Below are positions 17,296 to 25,038 of a stretch of 42,203 bases of DNA, piece after piece (positions within the stretch are counted from its first letter, which is position 1; each line of letters begins with the position of its first letter). The position numbers and the translations under genes were made by a program. This stretch comes from Bdellovibrio sp. (lineage in GTDB: Bacteria; Bdellovibrionota; Bdellovibrionia; Bdellovibrionales; Bdellovibrionaceae), in contig JACMQO010000010.1 of the NCBI GenBank assembly GCA_014376935.1, positions 1-42,203 on the forward strand, written 5' to 3'. The notes beneath the pieces were generated by a model that was not told the origin of the DNA, made no database searches, and was given only the letters and a program-made list of their open reading frames with translations.

Positions 17296-18492
17296 CTAAT
17301 GAATACCTAGAATCGATTTAACATACTCTTCGTATTTAAAAAGTCTTAAGTCAGAAACTTTTTCGCCGACGCCAATTAATTTAATTGGAATTTTAAGTTG
17401 ATCAACCACAGCTAAAGCGACGCCCCCTTTAGCTGTTCCATCCATTTTCGTTAACACGCAACCCGTTACACCCAAGGCCGCATTATACTCTTTGGCCTGC
17501 ATCAAGGCATTCTGACCCGAGTTCGCATCAAGTACAATCCAAGTTTCATGGGGCGCTTCAGGAATCACCTTCGCCATCACACGCTTTACTTTTTTTAGTT
17601 CGTCCATCAAATGACTTTGCGTGTGCAAACGACCGGCCGTATCTAAAATCACGTAATCAAAATTTTGCGCTTTCGCTTTTTGGATCGCATCAAACGCGAC
17701 CGCGCTGGGATCCGTGGTATTTGATGGCCAAAAAATTTCAACTTGTCCTTCGGCTGAAGCTGAAGCCGAAGCCCGGTCGGTCCAAACTTTTAATTGTCCA
17801 CCCGCCGCCGCACGAAACGTATCGCCCGCCGCGACTAAAATTTTAAAACCGTCTGTCGCTAATTGGGAAGTGATTTTTCCGATCGATGTGGTTTTACCCG
17901 CGCCGTTCACTCCCACAACCATCAGGACAGTTGGACCTGACGGCGCTTTCGTGATTTGTTCTTTTACTTGCGTGTTTTGTTCAAATTCGCCTTGAACGGG
18001 TTTTAGAATTTGCATCATTTCTTTTTCTAAAGCCCATTTAACCGTATTGATATCTGAAATTTGTTTTGAAGAAAGTTCTGACTTAATCACATCTAATAAG
18101 CGTTCGACCGTTTGCGGACCCAGATCACTTGTGTATAAAACTTCTTCGACTTCGTCTAAAACTAATTTTTTATCCGCGTTTGAAAAAGCTTTACGGATAC
18201 GACCAAAAAAACTTTCTTCGGTTTTTGCTAACGCTTCGGCGATCGTGATGTTGGTTTCTTCTTCTTTAACGACGGCTTTACGATCAGCAATATCTTTTAA
18301 CCGCGCTTCTTCTAGTTGATCAGCCCCTACGGTCACATCATTAACAGGAACCGGCACCGCTTCATTCGGGGTGATACTTGGCGTTTTTCTTTTTTTAACA
18401 ATCGATAAGACAACTGTTCCCATCACCGCTAAAAAAAGAACACCGATAAAAACTAACAAGATGGTCATTTGGTCAAAGTGTGATTCAGACAT
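17296..18492 (-). CDS. ftsY: Signal recognition particle receptor FtsY
   Basis: GTPase that docks SRP-ribosome complexes on the inner membrane. Seen in 398 residues: N-terminal membrane helix (10-32), an acidic linker, and the NG domain with P-loop GVNGAGKTT (194-202), DTFRAAAGGQL, DTAGRLH and the TKMDGTAKGG guanine motif, ending in the LRLFKYEEYV amphipathic region. A true N-terminal membrane anchor is a feature of some delta-type proteobacterial FtsY. It is 10 bases after the DUF5522-like gene, so probably co-transcribed with smc. ATG 18492. Confidence 0.95.
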   Translation of the reverse strand: MSESHFDQMTILLVFIGVLFLAVMGTVVLSIVKKRKTPSITPNEAVPVPVNDVTVGADQLEEARLKDIADRKAVVKEEETNITIAEALAKTEESFFGRIRKAFSNADKKLVLDEVEEVLYTSDLGPQTVERLLDVIKSELSSKQISDINTVKWALEKEMMQILKPVQGEFEQNTQVKEQITKAPSGPTVLMVVGVNGAGKTTSIGKITSQLATDGFKILVAAGDTFRAAAGGQLKVWTDRASASASAEGQVEIFWPSNTTDPSAVAFDAIQKAKAQNFDYVILDTAGRLHTQSHLMDELKKVKRVMAKVIPEAPHETWIVLDANSGQNALMQAKEYNAALGVTGCVLTKMDGTAKGGVALAVVDQLKIPIKLIGVGEKVSDLRLFKYEEYVKSILGIH

Positions 18493-18502
18493 TTTTTAAT
18501 TC

Positions 18503-18796
18503 CTATTCTTCGGTTTCATTTTTTGCGATATCTTTGGGGTCGATTTCGCAGTCGATCGGCCAGGCTTCTTTATGAAATCCATAAGGGCAGTGGCGACATT
18601 TATTAGTACAGCAATATCCGCGTGATTTTAAGTAATAGGACGTCAAGACATGAAATCCCGTCTGTGGGTCTAGGTAGCTGTTCTTTTTTTCTGCGCACGC
18701 CTGCTTATGGAGCGCAACCCATTGTGGCGGTTCAGTCGTATCTAAAAAAACAGGAGCTGGTTTTAAATCAGCTCCTGTTTTCGGCTTACTTGTCAT
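18503..18796 (-). CDS. DUF5522-like cysteine-rich protein
   Basis: 97 residues. Seen: NSYLDPQTGFHVLTSYYLKSRG followed by YCCTNKCRHCPYG, the cysteine/histidine signature of the DUF5522 family (function unknown; probably metal-binding). It is between smc (12-base gap) and ftsY (10-base gap). The annotated ATG 18796 has no ribosome site, and codons 5-18 coincide with a perfect intrinsic terminator. No other in-frame start lies between the terminator and the conserved domain, so the N-terminus must be encoded by the terminator. This is odd and is described as a finding. Confidence 0.75.
   Translation of the reverse strand: MTSKPKTGADLKPAPVFLDTTEPPQWVALHKQACAEKKNSYLDPQTGFHVLTSYYLKSRGYCCTNKCRHCPYGFHKEAWPIDCEIDPKDIAKNETEE
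18744..18781 (-). terminator. Strong intrinsic terminator after smc, inside the next coding region
   Basis: AAAACAGGAGCTG (18781-18769) and CAGCTCCTGTTTT (18759-18747) form a perfect 13-bp stem with a 9-base loop; on the minus strand the stem is followed by a run of seven T. It lies 28 bases after the smc stop, the usual place for a terminator, yet it falls in codons of the DUF5522-like gene. On the plus strand the T-run is only four, so it mainly works leftward. Confidence 0.85.
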
Positions 18797-18808
18797 GTTT
18801 GTTACGTA

Positions 18809-21800
18809 CTACTGAATATCAGCTAATGAAACTGAAACCATCGTTGAAACGCCGCGCTCTTGCATTGTGACACCGTAAAGTTTTTCAGCCACTTCCATTG
18901 TGTGTTTATTATGTGTCACAACAATGATTTGTGAACGCTTCGCCATCTCTTTAACTAAGTCATTGAAACGGAATACGTTGGCGTCATCAAGTGGCGCATC
19001 AACCTCATCCAATAAACAATACGGAGACGGTTTCACCAAGAAGATCGAGAAGACTAACGCAACGGCCGTTAATGCTTTTTCGCCACCCGACATTAACGTC
19101 ACGTTTTGCATTTTCTTACCCGGAGGTTTCGCGATGATTTCGATACCCATTTCGCTTTTCTCTGTGTCTTCAACTAGTTCAAGCTTCGCTTCACCGCCGC
19201 CGAATAACACTGGGAAAACTTTTTGGAAACGTTCATTCACTAGATCAAAAGTTTCTTTGAAACGCTTTGAACAGATTTTATTAATACGGTCGATCACTTT
19301 ACGAAGCTGTTCTTTCGCTTCGGTTAAGTCTGCATGCTGCTGAGTTAAGAATGCATAACGCTCTTGAGTTTCAGAGTATTCATTAATCGCTGATAAATTC
19401 ACTTCGCCAATTTTCGCTAACTTTTCGCGTAATTCTTTAAGATCAGCTTCAGCCGTGGCTGGGTAGTCTGGACGATCCATATACTTCGGAGCCACTTCTT
19501 CTAAAATAAGCATGTACTTTTCACGAACTTGGTCGATCAAGTATTGCTCTTTCATTTTCGCTTGTTCCAATTTCAACTGCGCATCGTTCATTTTAGCAAG
19601 TCGTTCATTACGTTCACGCGTTGATGAGTTCACTTGGCTTTCTAATTCACGAATATGAGCCGTTTCAATCTCAAATTGATTTTTGAAACTAGTCATTTCT
19701 AAACGTTTTGTTTCAACGTCTGCCAACATTTTTTCAAAATCAATTTTGGCTTGTTCTAAACTGTACTGACCTTCGCTCATTTGGAACGAATAGCCTTCAG
19801 CTTCTTCATTCATTCTAGATAATTGAAGATCTAAATCGTTCACTTGTTTTGTGACCATTTCAAGTTGACGATTCACACCTTGGTATTCTTGTGTTTTCGT
19901 TGCCGCGCGAATTTGTAAATCCATCACGTGCGCTTGAGTTGTTTCAAAATTATCTTTCATTGAATTGTATTCAGCTGTTAATGCATCAACCGAAATTTCT
20001 AATTCAACTTTATTTGTGCGCGTTTCTTCTAAACGTTCGTTTAATTCATCGATTTTTTGATTCATTGTTTCTAATGATTCATTGATACGACGAACTTCAC
20101 GCTCTTGACGTTCAACAGCTGATGCGGCTTGAGCAAATTCATTTTCAGAACGCTCTAAGTCTTTTCGTAATTCAGCCACTTTGATTTCTTGTTCTAAGCG
20201 ACGTTTTTGTGCGCCTTCAAAGTCAGTTAAAACGTTGGCTAATTGCGCTTCAATTTTCTTAAGTGAAGCCGTAGCCAAAGCTAGCTTTCCAGCCCATTCA
20301 TTTTTCTTGTCTGATAATTCTTTGATTTCACGACGACGTTTTAAAACGCCAGATTCAGCGGAATCTTTCGATCCACCCGTTAACACGCCGTCAGCTGATA
20401 ATGTATCACCATCTTGAGTTACGAATGTCCAACCGCCGTAGTTCGGGCGTAATTTTAAAGCCGTACGGATTGAATCAACAACCACAACGCCATCTAAAAT
20501 TTCTGCTACTTTGCCCGAGTACTTTTCATTTGAACGAACGATATCTTTTAATAAACCATGAACGCCAGCTTCAGAAGTCGGGCTTCCTTGAAGTGGTTTC
20601 GCGTAAAGGCCATCGTTTGAGTAGAAGCTTGAACGACCGGTATTTTGTTCTTTTAAGTAATCAACCGCTTCAATTGCTTGCTCTGATTTTTGCGATAATA
20701 GCATTTGTAATTTAGAACCAAGTGCTGCTTCCATCGCGATTTCAAATTCAGCCGGAACTTCGATCACTTCAGAAACTGGTTTAAAGAATTCTGATACCGT
20801 ACCGTCGGCGTGCATTTGCGCTGTTTTGGCTTTTGACCAAAGCATGACCTGCTTAACGCCTTCTTCGAAACCTTCAAAGTTGGCCGCTAAGTTTTCTAAT
20901 CCGTAAAGGCGAGACGCCGTTTCATTTAAGTGATCTTTAAATTCCTGAACTTCGACCTGTTTAGTCTGAAGCGCTTCCGTTAAAGCCTTTTTATTCGCTT
21001 CGAAAGCTTCAGCATCGTTCGAAAGATCTAACTGCATCTGGCGTTCAGCATCTAAAGAATTAGATACTTTTTTACGACGACCTTCGAAGTCGTGGTGCTT
21101 TTCGCGAAGTTCTGACAAGTTAATTTCTTCGTCAGCTAATTTAGATTCTAATTCTTCTTTTTGCGTTGTGAACGACTGAACGCGGGCATCCAGTGACGAT
21201 TCACTTTGGCCTAACGCGATTTGCTCGCGGCGTTTTACAGTTAATTCGCTATCGATATTTGAATAGCGCGCTTGTGACGACGCAAAAGCCTCGGATTGCT
21301 CGGCTGATTCGGTCGTTAAGCTTTCTGATTCTTCTTTAAGTTCAGCCGCTTGTTCAGTTAACTGATTTAAATCACGCGATAATAATTCATGACGAGCTTT
21401 TTGCTCATTTAAAATATTACCGGTCATTTGTTCGTTGCGTTTAGCTTGTTCTAAGCCGAAACGTAATTCTTGAATTTCCATTTCTTTTTTCTGAACTGAG
21501 TTTTGGAAATTGTAGAATTCGGTTTGTTTATTTTCGACCGCTTTTTCTTGCTCTAAAATTGTTAATTTTAAAGTTTCTAATTGCGATTGCATTTGCGCTA
21601 AATTCGCTTCGCTACCTATTTCGGTCGCTTGCGATTCATCGAAAATCTTTTGCGCTTCGTCGGCGATGTGTTTCAGGCCTACGAATTGTAAAGATGAAGA
21701 CCATAACTCTAAGTCTTCAATTTGGTTTTTGATATTACGGTAACGTTCCGCACGTTGGGCTTGACGCTGCAAAGAATCGATCTGGCGCTTTAATTCGCCG

Positions 21801-22393
21801 ATGATATCTTGTAAACGCACTAAGTTTTGATCTGTCGAAATTAATTTTCTTTGAGACTCTTTCTTACGCGCTTTGAATTTTGTAATGCCGGCCGCTTCTT
21901 CGATCAACATGCGACGGTCTTCAGGTTTTGACGTGATGATTTTACCGATCATACCTTGCGCGATGATCGAGAAACCTTTCGAGCCTGCGCCCGTGTCCAT
22001 GAAAATTTCTTGAACGTCTTTTAATCGAGCCGCCTCTTTATTAACGAAGTATTCGCCTTCACCATTTCTGTGAAGACGACGAGTCACCATAATTTCAGAG
22101 TGTTTTAAATACTTAGCCGGGAATGGTCCGCCATCGTTTTCTAAAGTTAAGGAAACTTCACATAACCCAAGTGGTGCATAACCTTCAGATCCACCGAAGA
22201 TAACGTCAGTCATTTGCGACGCACGTAAGTCTTTCGCCGACTGATCGCCCATAACCCACATTAAGGCATCAACGATATTCGATTTTCCACAACCGTTCGG
22301 ACCCACGATACCCGTGATTCCGGCATCGAATTGGATGACAGTTTTATCTTTAAAAGATTTGAAACCGATTAGTTCTAGCTTTTTGATTCTCAA
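18809..22393 (-). CDS. smc: Chromosome segregation protein SMC
   Basis: ATPase of the condensin core that compacts and resolves chromosomes. Seen in 1194 residues: Walker A GPNGCGKSN (32-40), QSAKDLR, first coiled coil (about 165-500), hinge (about 505-670, HGLLKDIVRS and DGVLTGGS), second coiled coil, then the ABC signature LMSGGEKALTA and Walker B YCLLDEVDAPLDD near the C-terminus. Size is typical. The start is TTG 22393 with TAGGGGA at a 6-base spacing; the protein begins MRIKKLELIGFKSF as SMCs do. Upstream are a 7-bp inverted repeat and a long gene-poor stretch. Confidence 0.97.
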   Translation of the reverse strand: MRIKKLELIGFKSFKDKTVIQFDAGITGIVGPNGCGKSNIVDALMWVMGDQSAKDLRASQMTDVIFGGSEGYAPLGLCEVSLTLENDGGPFPAKYLKHSEIMVTRRLHRNGEGEYFVNKEAARLKDVQEIFMDTGAGSKGFSIIAQGMIGKIITSKPEDRRMLIEEAAGITKFKARKKESQRKLISTDQNLVRLQDIIGELKRQIDSLQRQAQRAERYRNIKNQIEDLELWSSSLQFVGLKHIADEAQKIFDESQATEIGSEANLAQMQSQLETLKLTILEQEKAVENKQTEFYNFQNSVQKKEMEIQELRFGLEQAKRNEQMTGNILNEQKARHELLSRDLNQLTEQAAELKEESESLTTESAEQSEAFASSQARYSNIDSELTVKRREQIALGQSESSLDARVQSFTTQKEELESKLADEEINLSELREKHHDFEGRRKKVSNSLDAERQMQLDLSNDAEAFEANKKALTEALQTKQVEVQEFKDHLNETASRLYGLENLAANFEGFEEGVKQVMLWSKAKTAQMHADGTVSEFFKPVSEVIEVPAEFEIAMEAALGSKLQMLLSQKSEQAIEAVDYLKEQNTGRSSFYSNDGLYAKPLQGSPTSEAGVHGLLKDIVRSNEKYSGKVAEILDGVVVVDSIRTALKLRPNYGGWTFVTQDGDTLSADGVLTGGSKDSAESGVLKRRREIKELSDKKNEWAGKLALATASLKKIEAQLANVLTDFEGAQKRRLEQEIKVAELRKDLERSENEFAQAASAVERQEREVRRINESLETMNQKIDELNERLEETRTNKVELEISVDALTAEYNSMKDNFETTQAHVMDLQIRAATKTQEYQGVNRQLEMVTKQVNDLDLQLSRMNEEAEGYSFQMSEGQYSLEQAKIDFEKMLADVETKRLEMTSFKNQFEIETAHIRELESQVNSSTRERNERLAKMNDAQLKLEQAKMKEQYLIDQVREKYMLILEEVAPKYMDRPDYPATAEADLKELREKLAKIGEVNLSAINEYSETQERYAFLTQQHADLTEAKEQLRKVIDRINKICSKRFKETFDLVNERFQKVFPVLFGGGEAKLELVEDTEKSEMGIEIIAKPPGKKMQNVTLMSGGEKALTAVALVFSIFLVKPSPYCLLDEVDAPLDDANVFRFNDLVKEMAKRSQIIVVTHNKHTMEVAEKLYGVTMQERGVSTMVSVSLADIQ

Positions 22394-22407
22394 AGCAATT
22401 CCCCTAG

Positions 22408-22426
22408 TTTAGATCATTTATCTAAA
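22408..22426. promoter_or_regulatory. Inverted repeat just upstream of the smc ribosome site
   Basis: TTTAGAT (22408-22414) and ATCTAAA (22420-22426) are perfect reverse complements with a 5-base spacer, beginning 4 bases upstream of the smc Shine-Dalgarno region. It could be an operator or a leader hairpin controlling smc translation. Confidence 0.35.
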
Positions 22427-22485
22427 GCGTTCTCGACCAAAGGCCAAGTCCAGTTAAAAGCATAATTCTAAGGGGGGGCTGTTTC

Positions 22486-22587
22486 ATGTCAATAAAACAA
22501 AACACGATGTGGATAACTTTTTTGGATGGTGCGTTGTTTTTGGTCAAAAGTGAAGTATTTCAGGCGCTACGAAAAGCTGGAATTTAA
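22486..22587 (+). CDS. Possible small ORF, 33 residues
   Basis: ATG 22486 to TAA 22587 encodes a 33-residue peptide with a short hydrophobic middle (WITFLDGALFLV). A long G-run (AAGGGGGGG) at a suitable distance upstream could act as a ribosome site. It lies in the gene-poor stretch 22394-23049 and is divergent from smc. Nothing else supports translation. It also contains TGTGGATAA (22508-22516), a perfect DnaA-box-like 9-mer. Confidence 0.25.
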   Translation: MSIKQNTMWITFLDGALFLVKSEVFQALRKAGI

Positions 22588-22826
22588 AGCTTGCTCAATT
22601 TTAAGCTAATTTATTTCAGTTTCACAGATTCCTGCAAAGGGCCGCAGTTCTTTAGCTGTGCGTGATTTTTTTCAACTGGATTTAATCATAACCGTTTCAA
22701 AATTAAAGAGGCTTTTTTGAAGTCTTCACGAAGCGCATCCGTAGTAGTAACCAAACCAGTTTGACAAAAATAATTCTTATGCGGTGGGATTTAGAAAGTA
22801 AAATCAATCGTCTAACAGGCTGCTGT

Positions 22827-23009
22827 ATGGGTAGAAAAATACTGGCAATTTTTATTTTTACTATTTTTTTTTAACGGCAATGTCTGCAGATCGCGATCCC
22901 GCAAATTTCGATTGGCTCTTTCTAAAAAATCACTTACCCCTAAGATGTGGCATACGGCGACAAAGGAGCCGCCGGTATTATTAAATTAAGGCGCAGCCCT
23001 TACTTTTAG
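22827..23009 (+). pseudogene. Decayed gene for a small secreted protein (relic)
   Basis: ATG 22827 opens a signal-peptide-like stretch (MGRKILAIFIFTIFF) that stops after 15 codons at a run of nine T (22864-22872). Shifting frame by one base at that run continues the signal peptide (LTAMSA) and gives DRDPANFDWLFLKNH, and a second shift near 22940 gives DVAYGDKGAAGIIKLRR before TAG at 23007-23009. This fits a gene broken by two frameshifts, one in a homopolymer. A sequencing error at the T-run is possible. The remaining 22588-22826 shows no gene; TTGACA at 22761 lacks a good -10. Confidence 0.3.
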
Positions 23010-23049
23010 GTTAACTGTATTCGGACTTCAGAAGTAAACTGCGAAACTT

Positions 23050-24894
23050 TTATTTCACAACTAAATAATCACTGGGTTGTAGCAGCGGTAAAATCGACAC
23101 ACGACTAAATACGGGATCAAATAGGAATGAGAAATTTGACAAACTCATCAGTGCGACTTCGGCGATAATCACACCGTTAAACTGCCCGATGTATCTTGAA
23201 TCCACCCGCGGCGCATTTAATAGAAGTCTTTCAAAGTGCACTTCACGTGGAGACTCTCCATTGATACTTGTTCTGCACGACGCATCTTGAAACCCAACAA
23301 CGCTGTCTTCGATCGCTTTCAGCTGAACGTTGTCTTGCTGCATGTCGCGTGAAACGATCGTGTAGTTGAGCATGCGGTGGCTAAACGGCGTAAGCTCTGA
23401 CCCCGCCTTCGCATTTTTGTACCAACTAGGAGTCGTGATCGGATAGTCCACATTATTTTCGCAATGGCTGGTGCCGATTCCTAAATTAATCCAACGACCG
23501 CTGACCAATTGTAAATTCGTATTATTTGTTGGTCCTGCCGTTATTTGCACGTAGGTGATATTGTCATTTACAAAAATTGGCCCTGTTACGTAAATACGGC
23601 AACCGTCATTAGTTTTTAATTCTAATTTTTTTAAGAATAAGGTCCCGTTGATTGTTAAATCGCCGTCGCACGTTAATGAACTGGCTTCAAAATACGAACC
23701 TTTATTAATAAGACCACTTAATTCTGGCGACGAATCTTGATTCTTTAAATACACGAAAGGACTATCGCCTAAACCTGTGCGCGAAGAAATTGTGGCCGGC
23801 GAAGGGGCTCCAATAAAAACTTCGCTTTTCACAGTCACCGTCGCGCTACCCCGCACTGCATTCATGTATTGCGGAAGCGTCGTCGCTGCGGCCTGGGCCG
23901 CCGAAAAAGTACCCGAACCACTTGCGCCGTACTTAACTAAACTAAAAGGTAAATCAACATTCGGCACCAAAATTTCTTTCAGAATTGATGAAAGAAATCC
24001 GCCACCGCCGTGGTCATTATAGAAAGAAAATGGCGCAGCGAATGGCTCGAGCCCGGCATTATACGCTTGTTTTCCGAAAAAATATTTATCCCCATATCCA
24101 AAATCTGATATCAATTTTGACCCGGTACTTAAATGACAAGATACACAGCCAACCCCACGAATAGCCATCGACGGCTCGAGATCGCGGAAGGGATTGCCCA
24201 CAGTTAAGATCACTTTCTTTTTCGATATATCACCGAAAGAATTCTTTGCGATGAATTCATAAAAATCACTACCGCGAAAATTATGTGATGGAGAATACGA
24301 AAACTGACCATTGCTTAATTGTTTGATGACACCGTTTTTAGTTGGCATGACTTTAACTTTCGGATCAGCAGATAAATAAAGTTGCGGATCTGGATCGTGA
24401 TAGTCACGAACATCAATTCTAAAGATCACATTAACAGTGTTCATTTCAAATCCCACCGTATCCGTTATGATAACTGGTGCCTGCGCCACCATAACAACCT
24501 CGATCAGAATCGGCACTTCATGGGGATCTTTAACGCCATCTTCCCGCTCGACATATTGAAAACTATCATCCCCAAAAAACTTCAAGGCTGGCAGATAAGT
24601 AAATTGACCGGTCTTGGTATCAAATGACGTAATAGTTCCATGCGTGGGTTGCCGCGTGATCACAAAGGTACCTTTTTTACGACTGATACTAGAAAATGTT
24701 TTCGGCTGAATTTTCAATTCAGTTTCTTCTTTGGTAGTAAATTTTTGAATCGATGACGATCCTAATTCGATATACGCCATATCAGTAAATTTCGTATCGC
24801 TGCAGTTCTGAAAGGCGGTTCCTAAAATAGCAGATGCGATGAAAATTAAAAACACCAAGATTCGCTTTTTCGAAGTGGTTTTACCAATAGTCAT
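23050..24894 (-). CDS. Secreted Ig-like/cadherin-like protein with one c-type haem site
   Basis: 614 residues. Signal peptide (about 10-30, ILVFLIFIASAILGTAFQ) followed by NCS, a possible unusual lipobox. Two repeats of an Ig-like/VCBS type (each ending with PxxxFxGxDxFxY: LKFFGDDSFQY and HNFRGSDFYEF) occupy about 60-230. A single GVGCVSCH haem site follows near 248, and the C-terminal half is rich in beta-strand and Asn/Thr. Established: the Ig-like repeats are common in large surface proteins. Inference: an exported, possibly envelope-attached protein with one covalent haem. ATG 24894 with AGGGG upstream. No operon partner is seen. Confidence 0.7.
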   Translation of the reverse strand: MTIGKTTSKKRILVFLIFIASAILGTAFQNCSDTKFTDMAYIELGSSSIQKFTTKEETELKIQPKTFSSISRKKGTFVITRQPTHGTITSFDTKTGQFTYLPALKFFGDDSFQYVEREDGVKDPHEVPILIEVVMVAQAPVIITDTVGFEMNTVNVIFRIDVRDYHDPDPQLYLSADPKVKVMPTKNGVIKQLSNGQFSYSPSHNFRGSDFYEFIAKNSFGDISKKKVILTVGNPFRDLEPSMAIRGVGCVSCHLSTGSKLISDFGYGDKYFFGKQAYNAGLEPFAAPFSFYNDHGGGGFLSSILKEILVPNVDLPFSLVKYGASGSGTFSAAQAAATTLPQYMNAVRGSATVTVKSEVFIGAPSPATISSRTGLGDSPFVYLKNQDSSPELSGLINKGSYFEASSLTCDGDLTINGTLFLKKLELKTNDGCRIYVTGPIFVNDNITYVQITAGPTNNTNLQLVSGRWINLGIGTSHCENNVDYPITTPSWYKNAKAGSELTPFSHRMLNYTIVSRDMQQDNVQLKAIEDSVVGFQDASCRTSINGESPREVHFERLLLNAPRVDSRYIGQFNGVIIAEVALMSLSNFSFLFDPVFSRVSILPLLQPSDYLVVK

Positions 24895-24981
24895 GCCCTA
24901 CCCCTTTGATAGTAACCTATCGGTAGTCGTGCCACTTTACACAATGGTCTAAATTGAAACGTCGAACATTTAGACTGGTGT

Positions 24982-25020
24982 AAAAAAAAGAGCCAACATC
25001 TTTTGATGCTGACTCTTTTT
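24982..25020 (-). terminator. Intrinsic terminator downstream of ppdK
   Basis: On the minus strand GAGTCAGCATC and GATGTTGGCTC form an 11-bp stem (two G-U pairs) around an AAAA loop, followed by eight T. It begins about 20 bases after the ppdK stop. The other strand also ends with five T, so it may serve both directions. Confidence 0.85.
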
Positions 25021-25038
25021 AAAATAAAAAAATAAATC

